A stretch of DNA of 35,260 nucleotides. Origin: a virus. Positions 1 through 5,329 of this stretch are shown piece by piece. The translations under genes and the position numbers were made by a program. Below the pieces are notes generated by a model. It was given only the letters and a program-made list of their open reading frames with translations, ran no database searches and was not told the origin of the DNA. The stretch spans positions 1-35,260 of the IMG/VR virus record IMGVR_UViG_3300031576_000197; one strand, 5' to 3'. Within the stretch, counting starts at the first letter, position 1. Every line of letters begins with the position of its first letter.

Positions 1-92
1 TGGAGTGCGTTGAGTGCGTGGAATGCGGGGAATGCGGGGAGTGCGTGGAATGCGTTGAGTGCGTGGAATGCGGGGAATGCGGGGAGTGCGTG
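1..92. repeat. Terminal direct repeat (copy 1 of 2), circular overlap
   Basis: Bases 1-92 are identical to bases 35169-35260. The overlap lies entirely inside the 9-bp minisatellite and joins the 5' half of a gene (from 34932) to its 3' half (to 972) in one frame. This fits a circular or circularly permuted molecule linearised by the assembler at a low-complexity repeat. A true short direct terminal repeat is less likely because a gene would be split across it. The repeat could also have misled the assembler about copy number. Confidence 0.85.
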
Positions 93-252
93 GAGTGCGG
101 GGAGTGCGTGGAGTGCGTGGAATGCGGGGAATGCGGGGAGTGCGTGGAGTGCGGGGAGTGCGTGGAGTGCGTGGAATGCGGGGAATGCGGGGAGTGCGTG
201 GAATGCGAGGAGTGCGTGGAATGCGAGGAATGCGTGGAATCCGTGGAGTGCG
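1..252 (+). repeat. 9-bp minisatellite, 3' portion (28 units)
   Basis: There are 28 consecutive in-phase 9-bp units of the form DKGARTGCG, each encoding X-(S/N)-A with X = W, G, L or R. A single unit (235-243) has CCG in place of GCG. Higher order is visible: a 45-bp block (X order W-G-G-W-L) occurs twice near the start and a 54-bp block (W-G-G-W-G-W) twice at 64-171. With six more units at 35115-35168, the array has 34 units (306 bp). It is G-rich and clearly more GC-rich than the surrounding genome. All three forward frames are open because the unit has no stop in any frame. Confidence 0.95.
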
Positions 253-972
253 CTTGACTATGATTTTGATTGCTGTGTTTTTGCGTTTGAGTACTGCGAA
301 AATCCTGATGCCAACTTGCCTCCAAATAATAATGATAAGATTTATCTTGAATATTGTGAATTGCTTATGCGGGCCAAAGAGGCTGGTCTTGGATACAGAG
401 TCGAGTGGGATGATTGTCTGTATCTTGTTCCAACTCCTGTGGTAAGGATCGACAATCAGAATCGATATCATTCTGAATCCGAGCCTGCAATAAGATGGAA
501 GGGAGGCAGAGAATTTTGGTTCTACAAGGGCGTTAAAGTTAATGAACAGATTATTCTCAGGCCAGAAACCCTAACAAAGAAAGATGTAATCGAGGAGGGG
601 AACGAGGAAGTCAGGCGCGTTATGATTGAGCGAATTGGCAACGAAAAGATAAACAAATTAATGGATTTCGAAGAAGTGTCAAAAGATTCGTGTGGAAGGC
701 TTTTACGGTGCCAGATCGGTCAAGACACCTACACGTACGCTCATGTTATTTGTCCATCAACAGGACGTGAGTATTATTTGCAGGTTCCTGCTACGCTTCA
801 AGATTCAATCGACGCAATGGCCCTTGCCAAAGCTACGACGTGGGAAGAGTGGAGTGAGAATGAGGAGCGAGTAATCTGGCCGAAATCTGGTACAATGGAG
901 ACCTGCCAACAAGCGGTGGCGTGGACATTCGGCGTTAAAGCAGAGGATTTTACCCCTATTTACGAAACTTAA
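1..972 (+). CDS. DUF6745-like protein, 3' part (C-terminal 323 residues)
   Basis: Together with 34932-35168 this forms a 402-residue protein. Residues 62-163 are the tripeptide-repeat tract and 164-402 the conserved core. I recognise features of the DUF6745 family: a [11 protein letters not shown] segment near residue 235, [11 protein letters not shown] near 282, and a C-terminal QAVAWTFGV near 383 followed by a short acidic end with a final ET. The biochemical role of the family is unknown to me. The GHSH-motif gene lies just upstream, and I recall similar small genes next to DUF6745 genes in cellular genomes (from memory, not searched). No signal peptide or membrane segment is visible, so it is probably cytoplasmic. 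The linear start inside the repeat is an artefact of where the contig was cut. Confidence 0.75.
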   Translation, partial: WSALSAWNAGNAGSAWNALSAWNAGNAGSAWSAGSAWSAWNAGNAGSAWSAGSAWSAWNAGNAGSAWNARSAWNARNAWNPWSALDYDFDCCVFAFEYCENPDANLPPNNNDKIYLEYCELLMRAKEAGLGYRVEWDDCLYLVPTPVVRIDNQNRYHSESEPAIRWKGGREFWFYKGVKVNEQIILRPETLTKKDVIEEGNEEVRRVMIERIGNEKINKLMDFEEVSKDSCGRLLRCQIGQDTYTYAHVICPSTGREYYLQVPATLQDSIDAMALAKATTWEEWSENEERVIWPKSGTMETCQQAVAWTFGVKAEDFTPIYET

Positions 973-984
973 AAAACTAAACAT

Positions 985-1068
985 ATGGAACCACAATCAA
1001 TTTTGGGACTTATAGTCATCATTATCGGAATAGCGATAGTATGCGCCTACATCATAGAAGCTCATTAA
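985..1068 (+). CDS. Tiny single-span membrane peptide (27 aa)
   Basis: The ORF starts 12 nt after the stop of the DUF6745-like gene. After MEPQS it is almost wholly hydrophobic (ILGLIVIIIGIAIVCAYII), ending in EAH. The upstream sequence has the A-rich leader used by other genes here (TAAAAAACTAAACAT). It would form one transmembrane helix. Function is unknown; small phage membrane peptides can be lysis accessories or inhibitors. It resembles the 26-aa peptide at 2240-2320 in size and character, which supports both being real. Confidence 0.5.
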   Translation: MEPQSILGLIVIIIGIAIVCAYIIEAH

Positions 1069-1121
1069 CAACTTAATAGTATGGCAGCCATCTTAGAGGG
1101 AAAAAACCAAGGGTAAATTAG

Positions 1122-1137
1122 GGTAACATAAGTTACC
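1122..1137. promoter_or_regulatory. Perfect palindrome, candidate operator
   Basis: GGTAAC-ATAA-GTTACC, two perfect 6-bp arms with a 4-bp centre, lies in the 98-bp gap before the gene at 1167. GGGTAA also occurs 10 bp upstream (1111-1116), one helical turn away. No U-run follows, so this looks more like a protein-binding site than a terminator. No convincing promoter could be assigned next to it. Confidence 0.35.
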
Positions 1138-1166
1138 TGTGACAAGAAAGCCATAATTAATTATAT

Positions 1167-1442
1167 ATGAACGAACAAATTAACGACACTATCCCGCCAG
1201 TCGAAGAACCGACCGAAAAAGACCTAAGTGGTGTTTTAGCCGAGTTACAGTTTAGTCTCATATTCGACGACCTGAATATGAAGTTCAACTCTATAGTTGA
1301 GTTACAGAGTGTGCCAAGATTCAAGAACGCCAAAGATAAACTTATCGAGTCAGCTGGCGTAGAGAAGTACTATGACGTAATCGAGGAGATGATTTATGCT
1401 AATCGTGGTATGATCAAGCCTTTTCTTCACAGATACAAATGA
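1167..1442 (+). CDS. Hypothetical protein (91 aa)
   Basis: This is an acidic N-terminus (MNEQINDTIPPVEEPTEKD) followed by a predicted helical region with hydrophobic periodicity, ending FLHRYK. No domain is recognised. It begins a tightly packed set of four small genes (1167-2124) that overlap or nearly touch; its stop overlaps the ATG of the next gene (ATGA at 1439-1442). The start has an AT-rich leader and no Shine-Dalgarno. Probably cytoplasmic; no signal or membrane segment is visible. Confidence 0.7.
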   Translation: MNEQINDTIPPVEEPTEKDLSGVLAELQFSLIFDDLNMKFNSIVELQSVPRFKNAKDKLIESAGVEKYYDVIEEMIYANRGMIKPFLHRYK

Positions 1443-1654
1443 AGCCCAACTATAAGCCAATTAAGGAATATACACCGTTCTGTCCAGCGTGCGAGGAACG
1501 CCTATCTGGTAATAACTCAATCCTACTTCCTTACTGGTGTGGCTGCGGTGTATGGCAAAGTGACTGGAATAATCCTTTAGATTTCACAATTATTCCGCAC
1601 AGTAGTAAAGTAGACTATGCAACAACAACCCAAAACTATGCAGAACAAGAGTGA
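1439..1654 (+). CDS. Small zinc-ribbon-like protein (71 aa)
   Basis: Two cysteine clusters are visible: CPAC near residue 15 and WCGCGVW near residue 33. Together these look like a four-cysteine zinc ribbon in a compact protein. Partner and role are unknown; phage zinc ribbons often bind nucleic acid or protein. It is translationally coupled to the preceding gene by an ATGA overlap. Its tail is overlapped for 38 bp by the next gene in another frame. The C-terminal stretch after residue 55 is low complexity. Confidence 0.65.
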   Translation: MKPNYKPIKEYTPFCPACEERLSGNNSILLPYWCGCGVWQSDWNNPLDFTIIPHSSKVDYATTTQNYAEQE

Positions 1655-1883
1655 CCTGTCCGATGGACTATTTGCTGATTATGAGGCTCTGATAGATGAA
1701 GCAATGCAGATGCCTTCCGGTGACGCCAGAGGTAATGTCTACTCTGCACTGCACGATGTCAGAATGGAGATAATCAAGCTTGATATACTTGCTGTGAGCG
1801 GCGTAGAGACCACCAGGCAGGAGCATGTTGTTGCGACAAGGCTTAACAAAGCGCGTTCTTTAATGGGTAAACTTAAACAATAA
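1617..1883 (+). CDS. Hypothetical helical protein (88 aa)
   Basis: A mostly helical sequence with a segment of regular charge pattern (LFADYEALIDEAMQM) and a basic C-terminal helix (ARSLMGKLKQ). No family is recognised. Two start codons are possible: 1617 (overlapping the previous gene by 38 bp) and 1638, which gives MQNKSDLS and a 17-bp overlap. Neither has a Shine-Dalgarno, so the start is uncertain. The next gene follows after one base. Confidence 0.6.
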   Translation: MQQQPKTMQNKSDLSDGLFADYEALIDEAMQMPSGDARGNVYSALHDVRMEIIKLDILAVSGVETTRQEHVVATRLNKARSLMGKLKQ

Positions 1884-1884
1884 G

Positions 1885-2124
1885 ATGGAAAAATCAGTTA
1901 AAATCAGAGAGGTAGAGAATGGATACATTGTAACCATCCCTTATCTACGCGACGAGAATATATATGATGAGACGGAAGAAGTGATTGAAGGTGATCCAGG
2001 AGAAGAAGATACATTGAAAAGATTACTATTTAAGGTGGCAGAACACTTTGGCGCCCAATACGACAAGTACAAATCAACAAATCTTAATATTACTTTTGAT
2101 AGCAAAGGCCACAAAGCTGATTAG
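1885..2124 (+). CDS. Hypothetical acidic protein (79 aa)
   Basis: A beta-strand-like N-terminus (SVKIREVENGYIVTIPYL) leads into a strongly acidic middle (DETEEVIEGDPGEEDT) and a helix (LKRLLFKVAEHFG). No family is recognised; it could be a small phage modulator. It is the last gene of the 1167-2124 cluster and is followed by inverted repeats and a promoter rather than by another close gene. Confidence 0.6.
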   Translation: MEKSVKIREVENGYIVTIPYLRDENIYDETEEVIEGDPGEEDTLKRLLFKVAEHFGAQYDKYKSTNLNITFDSKGHKAD

Positions 2125-2140
2125 GTTTTTGTCTATCTTA

Positions 2141-2180
2141 AGATCAGGATTGATCTGCCAATTACCTGGCAGCTAATTGG
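2141..2180. promoter_or_regulatory. Two adjacent inverted repeats upstream of a promoter
   Basis: The first is AGATCA-GGAT-TGATCT (2141-2156). The second is CCAATTA-N9-TAATTGG (2158-2164 and 2174-2180), which also contains an alternative CTGCCA/TGGCAG pairing (2155-2160 and 2167-2172). They end 4 bp before a -35 box. No U-run is present. They may be operators for a regulator, or a weak factor-dependent end for the upstream cluster. Confidence 0.4.
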
Positions 2181-2184
2181 TCAC

Positions 2185-2214
2185 TTGACTTTTCATCATG
2201 CACTATGGTATGAT
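2185..2214 (+). promoter_or_regulatory. Sigma70-like promoter
   Basis: TTGACT (2185-2190), an 18-bp spacer, then TATGAT (2209-2214). Transcription would start near 2221, about 19 nt before the ATG at 2240, matching the short leaders at the other promoters in this genome. It probably drives the membrane-peptide, membrane-protein and lysozyme-like genes downstream. Confidence 0.6.
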
Positions 2215-2239
2215 ATAGATAACTTAAAAATTAATCTAT

Positions 2240-2320
2240 ATGTCACCAGCTATTATGATCATTAAATGCATAACCGCATTCATGCTCGTGGCATTTGTGA
2301 TACTTATAATCATCATTTAA
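2240..2320 (+). CDS. Tiny single-span membrane peptide (26 aa)
   Basis: MSPAIMIIKCITAFMLVAF followed by VILIIII: a single hydrophobic segment with one lysine. It is the first ORF after the promoter at 2185-2214, with a leader of about 19 nt, which argues for real expression. It has no Shine-Dalgarno, like the rest of the genome. Together with the anchored protein at 2391 and the lysozyme-like gene at 2834 it may belong to an envelope or lysis set. Function is unknown. Confidence 0.5.
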   Translation: MSPAIMIIKCITAFMLVAFVILIIII

Positions 2321-2390
2321 CAAAACAAAAAATGAAAAACAAAGACCCAACTCAAAACAGTAAACCCAAATAATATTTAATTTAAAAAAA

Positions 2391-2768
2391 ATGAAAACAG
2401 AAACAAATAACACAGACAACATTACGTCAAGTAAAGCCAAGAAAACAGTTATATTCCTAGTGGCCTTTGTGGGCGTCATAGCCATTGGGGGCCTTATTGC
2501 TAGCATGTTCCTAACCACAACAGTAGACGCCAAGGACAAGCCAGAAATACTTTTTAAGGTCGAGGAGTGGGGTACCACTTATCAAGCTATTGTTAATGAG
2601 CGCAATGCGCTTGCTAAAAAAGAATGCGAATCAATTAAAGAAGGTTCACGTCTTAAGATGTCATCAGCGGGTCTTGATCTTATAGCTTATCTTAAGACCG
2701 ACTTGGATAGATGGGAAGAACAAAAGAATCGTGATTGTTCTAACGCTATCTATAACTTGGATTTCTGA
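2391..2768 (+). CDS. Membrane-anchored protein (125 aa)
   Basis: Residues 1-17 are polar with lysines, and residues about 19-42 form one transmembrane segment (VIFLVAFVGVIAIGGLIASMF) followed by TTTVDA. The segment could be an uncleaved signal anchor or a signal peptide. The remaining 80 residues are soluble and charged, with two cysteines (near residues 78 and 115) that could pair outside the membrane. Topology (N-in, C-out) suits an envelope protein. Possible roles include a spanin-like or superinfection-exclusion factor, but no motif settles this. The leader is A-rich (TTTAAAAAAA before the ATG). Confidence 0.6.
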   Translation: MKTETNNTDNITSSKAKKTVIFLVAFVGVIAIGGLIASMFLTTTVDAKDKPEILFKVEEWGTTYQAIVNERNALAKKECESIKEGSRLKMSSAGLDLIAYLKTDLDRWEEQKNRDCSNAIYNLDF

Positions 2769-2770
2769 TC

Positions 2771-2799
2771 GAAGCTGGGGTAGCTTCTAAAACTACCCC
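2771..2799 (+). promoter_or_regulatory. Mutually exclusive hairpins between two genes
   Basis: GAAGCT-GGGGT-AGCTTC (2771-2787) and GGGGTAG-N9-CTACCCC (2777-2799) share bases and cannot form together. The second has a strong GC stem but is followed by TTCTCG, not a full U-run. It sits 3 nt after the stop of the membrane-protein gene and 34 nt before the lysozyme-like gene. It may be an imperfect terminator or an RNA switch that lowers expression of the downstream gene. Confidence 0.4.
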
Positions 2800-2833
2800 T
2801 TCTCGTGCCCTCCCTCGTAAGAACACACCCATT

Positions 2834-3151
2834 ATGCAGAAGAAAACTGAAACGGTCAAAAATGGGTATGACATTGACAAGCTTGCTAGATGCGTGGCTA
2901 AGCACGAAACAGTATCCTGCACTAAGGGAAGTGCCAAGTATAACAATTGTCATGGTATCATGCAGTGGGACAAGAAAGGCAATAGGAGCTTTAGAAGATA
3001 TAAAACGAAAGAGGATAGCTATGAACACTTTAAGGCTATATGGCAGAAATCTTACGGCGGATTACCTAACCTTGCCAAGGCTAAGAAGTATAGCGGAAAC
3101 GACAGAGCTAATATATGGCTGGCAAACGTAAATAAATGTTATTCTGAATAA
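2834..3151 (+). CDS. Lysozyme-like / transglycosylase-like cell-wall hydrolase (105 aa)
   Basis: The layout fits small lysozyme-fold enzymes: a helix with a likely catalytic glutamate (LARCVAKHET, E25), then CHGIMQWDKKG near residue 39, a YKTKEDSYEHFKAIW segment (57-70), and a final motif (YSGNDRANIWLANV). In the SLT/glucosaminidase superfamily such proteins cleave the glycan strand of peptidoglycan. Four cysteines (20, 29, 39, 102) could form disulfides, which would suit an extracellular site, but no signal peptide is visible. The assignment rests on motif order, and the family is divergent. It lies in the plus-strand arm, separate from the M23/holin pair of the late arm. Confidence 0.55.
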   Translation: MQKKTETVKNGYDIDKLARCVAKHETVSCTKGSAKYNNCHGIMQWDKKGNRSFRRYKTKEDSYEHFKAIWQKSYGGLPNLAKAKKYSGNDRANIWLANVNKCYSE

Positions 3152-3176
3152 AGAATGTATAATTTAAAAAACTGAA

Positions 3177-3407
3177 ATGGTATTAATCAAAGCAAACAAT
3201 AAGCTAAAGATGATTCTGGGAAAACTAAATGTTAGCCAAATCACAGTATGCCGCTCACTAAAGTTGCATCGTAACACTGTATACGACTGGTGTAGGAATC
3301 GCAGACAACCCAACCATTACAACGTAGAGCGACTTATAAGACTATTATTTCCTAAATGTATTGACTGGCGCAGGAAAGCTAAGAATCTTTTCCATATTAA
3401 TTTTTAG
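3177..3407 (+). CDS. Small helix-turn-helix DNA-binding protein (76 aa)
   Basis: Residues about 19-44 (SQITVCRSLKLHRNTVYDWC and following) have the spacing of an XRE/Cro-type or transposase-like helix-turn-helix, with the recognition helix near RNTVYDWCRN. The protein is strongly basic (RNRRQP, RRKAKN). It probably binds DNA as a regulator. The leader is TTTAAAAAACTGAA with no Shine-Dalgarno. A second small HTH gene is at 34398. Neither is clearly a lysogeny repressor, as no oligomerisation or cleavage domain is present. Confidence 0.55.
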   Translation: MVLIKANNKLKMILGKLNVSQITVCRSLKLHRNTVYDWCRNRRQPNHYNVERLIRLLFPKCIDWRRKAKNLFHINF

Positions 3408-3416
3408 AACAAACAG

Positions 3417-3692
3417 ATGACAAAAAAATCCAACCCAAGGCCAGAAATTAAATTAAAGTTACTCGGAGACATCACGCCTGACAAACCCATAAAATGTCTG
3501 GTTAAACTTTCTGGGAATCCAGATCATATGCGTATAATGCTCTCGGTGCTAATCAAGAACCTACAACAAGCAGTCGGAACCGACAAAACCAACTGGCTAT
3601 GGGCAGAAACATTTATGACGTTCAACAAGGACAAAGATCTACCTAAACCAATTCCGGTAGAAGAGGTTAAACCTGAGGAGTCTCAGCTGTAG
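3417..3692 (+). CDS. Hypothetical protein (91 aa), last gene of the plus arm
   Basis: No family is recognised. Basic N-terminus (MTKKSNPRPEIKLK), a central region that looks like mixed strands and helix, and a proline/glutamate-rich tail (KPIPVEEVKPEESQL). The last 26 bp overlap the 3' end of the convergent holin-like gene on the other strand. The proline/glutamate tail is thus encoded by DNA that also encodes the holin C-terminus. Confidence 0.6.
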   Translation: MTKKSNPRPEIKLKLLGDITPDKPIKCLVKLSGNPDHMRIMLSVLIKNLQQAVGTDKTNWLWAETFMTFNKDKDLPKPIPVEEVKPEESQL

Positions 3693-3900
3693 TATCTGTC
3701 ATATACTTGTGGCAAAGATTAACAACTATACTCCACGATGCCGTAGCAATAGGTGTCCATACACCAAAATCAGCATTACCGATAATGCCAGATAAGTACG
3801 TTATAAAGGCTCCAGTCATCGCAATGATTGCGCCCTTGAACACCTTAAGCAGGTCTTGCTGGCTAAGGTTGTACTTCTTTGAACCAGATAATTTTTTCAT
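3667..3900 (-). CDS. Holin-like small membrane protein (77 aa)
   Basis: A lysine-rich N-terminus (MKKLSGSKKYNLSQQD) precedes two hydrophobic segments: KGAIIAMTGAFITYLSGII (about 23-41) and VWTPIATASWSIVVNL (about 48-63). This two-span layout fits small phage holins that let endolysin reach the wall. It lies immediately downstream of the M23 endopeptidase gene (4-bp gap), the usual holin/endolysin pairing, at the end of the late operon. Its 3' end overlaps the convergent gene by 26 bp. Its start is followed upstream by the usual A/T-rich leader. Confidence 0.65.
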   Translation of the reverse strand: MKKLSGSKKYNLSQQDLLKVFKGAIIAMTGAFITYLSGIIGNADFGVWTPIATASWSIVVNLCHKYMTDTTAETPQV

Positions 3901-3904
3901 AGTA

Positions 3905-4393
3905 TTAAGTTATTAAGTCTCCTGACGGGCCAAATCCATACTTACCGTATAGCTCGCGTAAGTACATAATAGGGTCTGTATTCCAACCTTTATAGGTAGC
4001 AAGCGATCTAGCCATTATTCTGTCCAATAGCTTTTCTGGTTTTTTAAAGACGATTATCTCGTAGTGCAGATGAGCTGAAGTTGTCTTTGCCCCACTGTTT
4101 CCTGTAATACCGAGTACCTGATTACGCTTAACCTTTTGCCCTTCTGTGACGTCCACCTGCTTCATATGTGCGAATACGTGAATTGATCCAGAGGCTATAT
4201 CACATAGGTATATAACCTTACCCATCTCTTTCTGTTCGAGTATCTTTACAATTTGGCCAGTAACTGGAGATGGCAACGGTTCAAAGATATAATTCAGATC
4301 GACTCCCGTGTGGCCTTTAATAATATTGTAAAAACCCCGAGGCTTCTTTGACCTATAATGATTCCAGATAACAGCTTCTAATATATGTTTCAT
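3905..4393 (-). CDS. M23-family peptidoglycan endopeptidase, likely endolysin (162 aa)
   Basis: A zinc endopeptidase of the LytM/M23 type that cuts peptide cross-links in the cell wall. Visible ligands and catalytic residues: H28xxxD32 in GHTGVDLNY, H76 in VFAHM, and H108-L-H110 in SAHLHYE. The glycine-containing beta-roll between them (PVTGQIVKIL and GQKVKRNQVLGITGNSG) is typical. No wall-binding domain or signal peptide is present, so export would rely on the adjacent holin-like protein. It could alternatively be virion-associated, as it directly follows structural genes. The C-terminal 40 residues are outside the core. Confidence 0.85.
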   Translation of the reverse strand: MKHILEAVIWNHYRSKKPRGFYNIIKGHTGVDLNYIFEPLPSPVTGQIVKILEQKEMGKVIYLCDIASGSIHVFAHMKQVDVTEGQKVKRNQVLGITGNSGAKTTSAHLHYEIIVFKKPEKLLDRIMARSLATYKGWNTDPIMYLRELYGKYGFGPSGDLIT

Positions 4394-4398
4394 GTGGT

Positions 4399-5328
4399 TT
4401 ATTGAGGGAATAAAACTGTCTCTTTAAATTGTAAGTTTGAAGTCGTTGGCGTGAACGAAGCACCGGGGATACTAGTCTTTCGAAAGAAATCCTCGTACTC
4501 CTGTGCAGATCTCTTGGCGCCAGTGCTGTCATACCTCTGTAGATTAGAGGTAGTTATCTTGTGTTGTTGAACCGCAGCCTCGTATTCTTTCTGGCGTTGT
4601 TCAGCGACTGGAGACCTGCCAAATAAATCCACCGTTTCAGTCCGGTTCGCAAGAGCTTTTTGAGTATCAAGTACACGCTGATAAGCTGAAATATTCTCTT
4701 CCCTCGCCCTCTCATATGGATTGAGTGTCTGCTCTTTAGCAATCTCTGGGTGTTCTTGCAGGTATTTGTTGATGTATTGCTGTGTTCCCCCATACGAAAA
4801 ATACTTTTCTCCACGCTTAGCAGCTTCTGCAATTTGCTGTCCACCAAAGGCCTCTGCTGGATTCCATCTACCCTGATTAACTCCAGCCTGAAACAGTACC
4901 TGCTGGGCGACATAGTTAGGAATACTTAGGACTTGTCCGCCTATATTCACCTTGGCTACGCCACCTTGGACTGATGGATTTTGATTTCCCATAAAGGAAG
5001 TACCAACATTACTAAAACTTACTTCCGGTAAACTAACCGTTTTAGCTGTGTCTATCTGTCCCTCTGGTGTGTAATAGGTTGCAAGGTTGACAGGAGCGAA
5101 TGATTGACTTACACCTTGACGTCCGGTATTTACCTGCTGCTGGTATGCAGCATTCTCTGCCAGCGTGACCGCTGCTGGCTTGGTGTAGGTCGGTGGAGTA
5201 AGGAACGATAGCTTATCGGCGTTCTTCATTACGTCGTTGTATATTGTACTTACCGCCGAAAACGCGTTGGACTTAGTGGGTTCGACCAGAGCTGTATATT
5301 GGGCTGTAATGGTATCTATTGCGCTCAT
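4399..5328 (-). CDS. Putative virion protein (309 aa), near the ejection proteins
   Basis: No enzymatic motif is recognised. The N-terminal third is alanine/serine-rich and helical (MSAIDTITAQYTALVEPTKS), the centre is polar with many Gln and Asn, and a charged helical region follows (YERAREENISAYQRVLDTQK). It starts 1 bp after the 1421-residue protein stops, so the two are coupled. Position and composition suggest an internal or tail-associated protein co-ejected with the genome. A shadow ORF in another frame (4554-4913) was ignored. Confidence 0.6.
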   Translation of the reverse strand: MSAIDTITAQYTALVEPTKSNAFSAVSTIYNDVMKNADKLSFLTPPTYTKPAAVTLAENAAYQQQVNTGRQGVSQSFAPVNLATYYTPEGQIDTAKTVSLPEVSFSNVGTSFMGNQNPSVQGGVAKVNIGGQVLSIPNYVAQQVLFQAGVNQGRWNPAEAFGGQQIAEAAKRGEKYFSYGGTQQYINKYLQEHPEIAKEQTLNPYERAREENISAYQRVLDTQKALANRTETVDLFGRSPVAEQRQKEYEAAVQQHKITTSNLQRYDSTGAKRSAQEYEDFFRKTSIPGASFTPTTSNLQFKETVLFPQ

Positions 5329-5329
5329 G

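Noticed and set aside
1-252. CRISPR-like or diversity-generating array
   Set aside because: The units are contiguous, with no spacers, and no reverse transcriptase or template repeat was seen.
18-257. Cys-rich open frame through the minisatellite (ECGECVEC pattern)
   Set aside because: All three forward frames are open because the 9-bp unit lacks stops. Only the X-S/N-A frame joins to the conserved N- and C-terminal parts.
10-972. Linear genome with a short direct terminal repeat
   Set aside because: A gene would be split at the ends, and the repeat is simply part of an internal gene. Circular permutation or circular assembly is simpler.
1081-1116. 11-codon ORF (MAAILEGKNQG)
   Set aside because: Too short, no hydrophobic or other feature and no promoter close by.
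2332-2373. 13-codon ORF (MKNKDPTQNSKPK)
   Set aside because: It has an A-rich leader but no other support; it may be chance in A-rich DNA.
2805-3131. ORF of 108 aa in another frame over the lysozyme-like gene
   Set aside because: It is a shadow; the other frame carries the lysozyme-like motifs.
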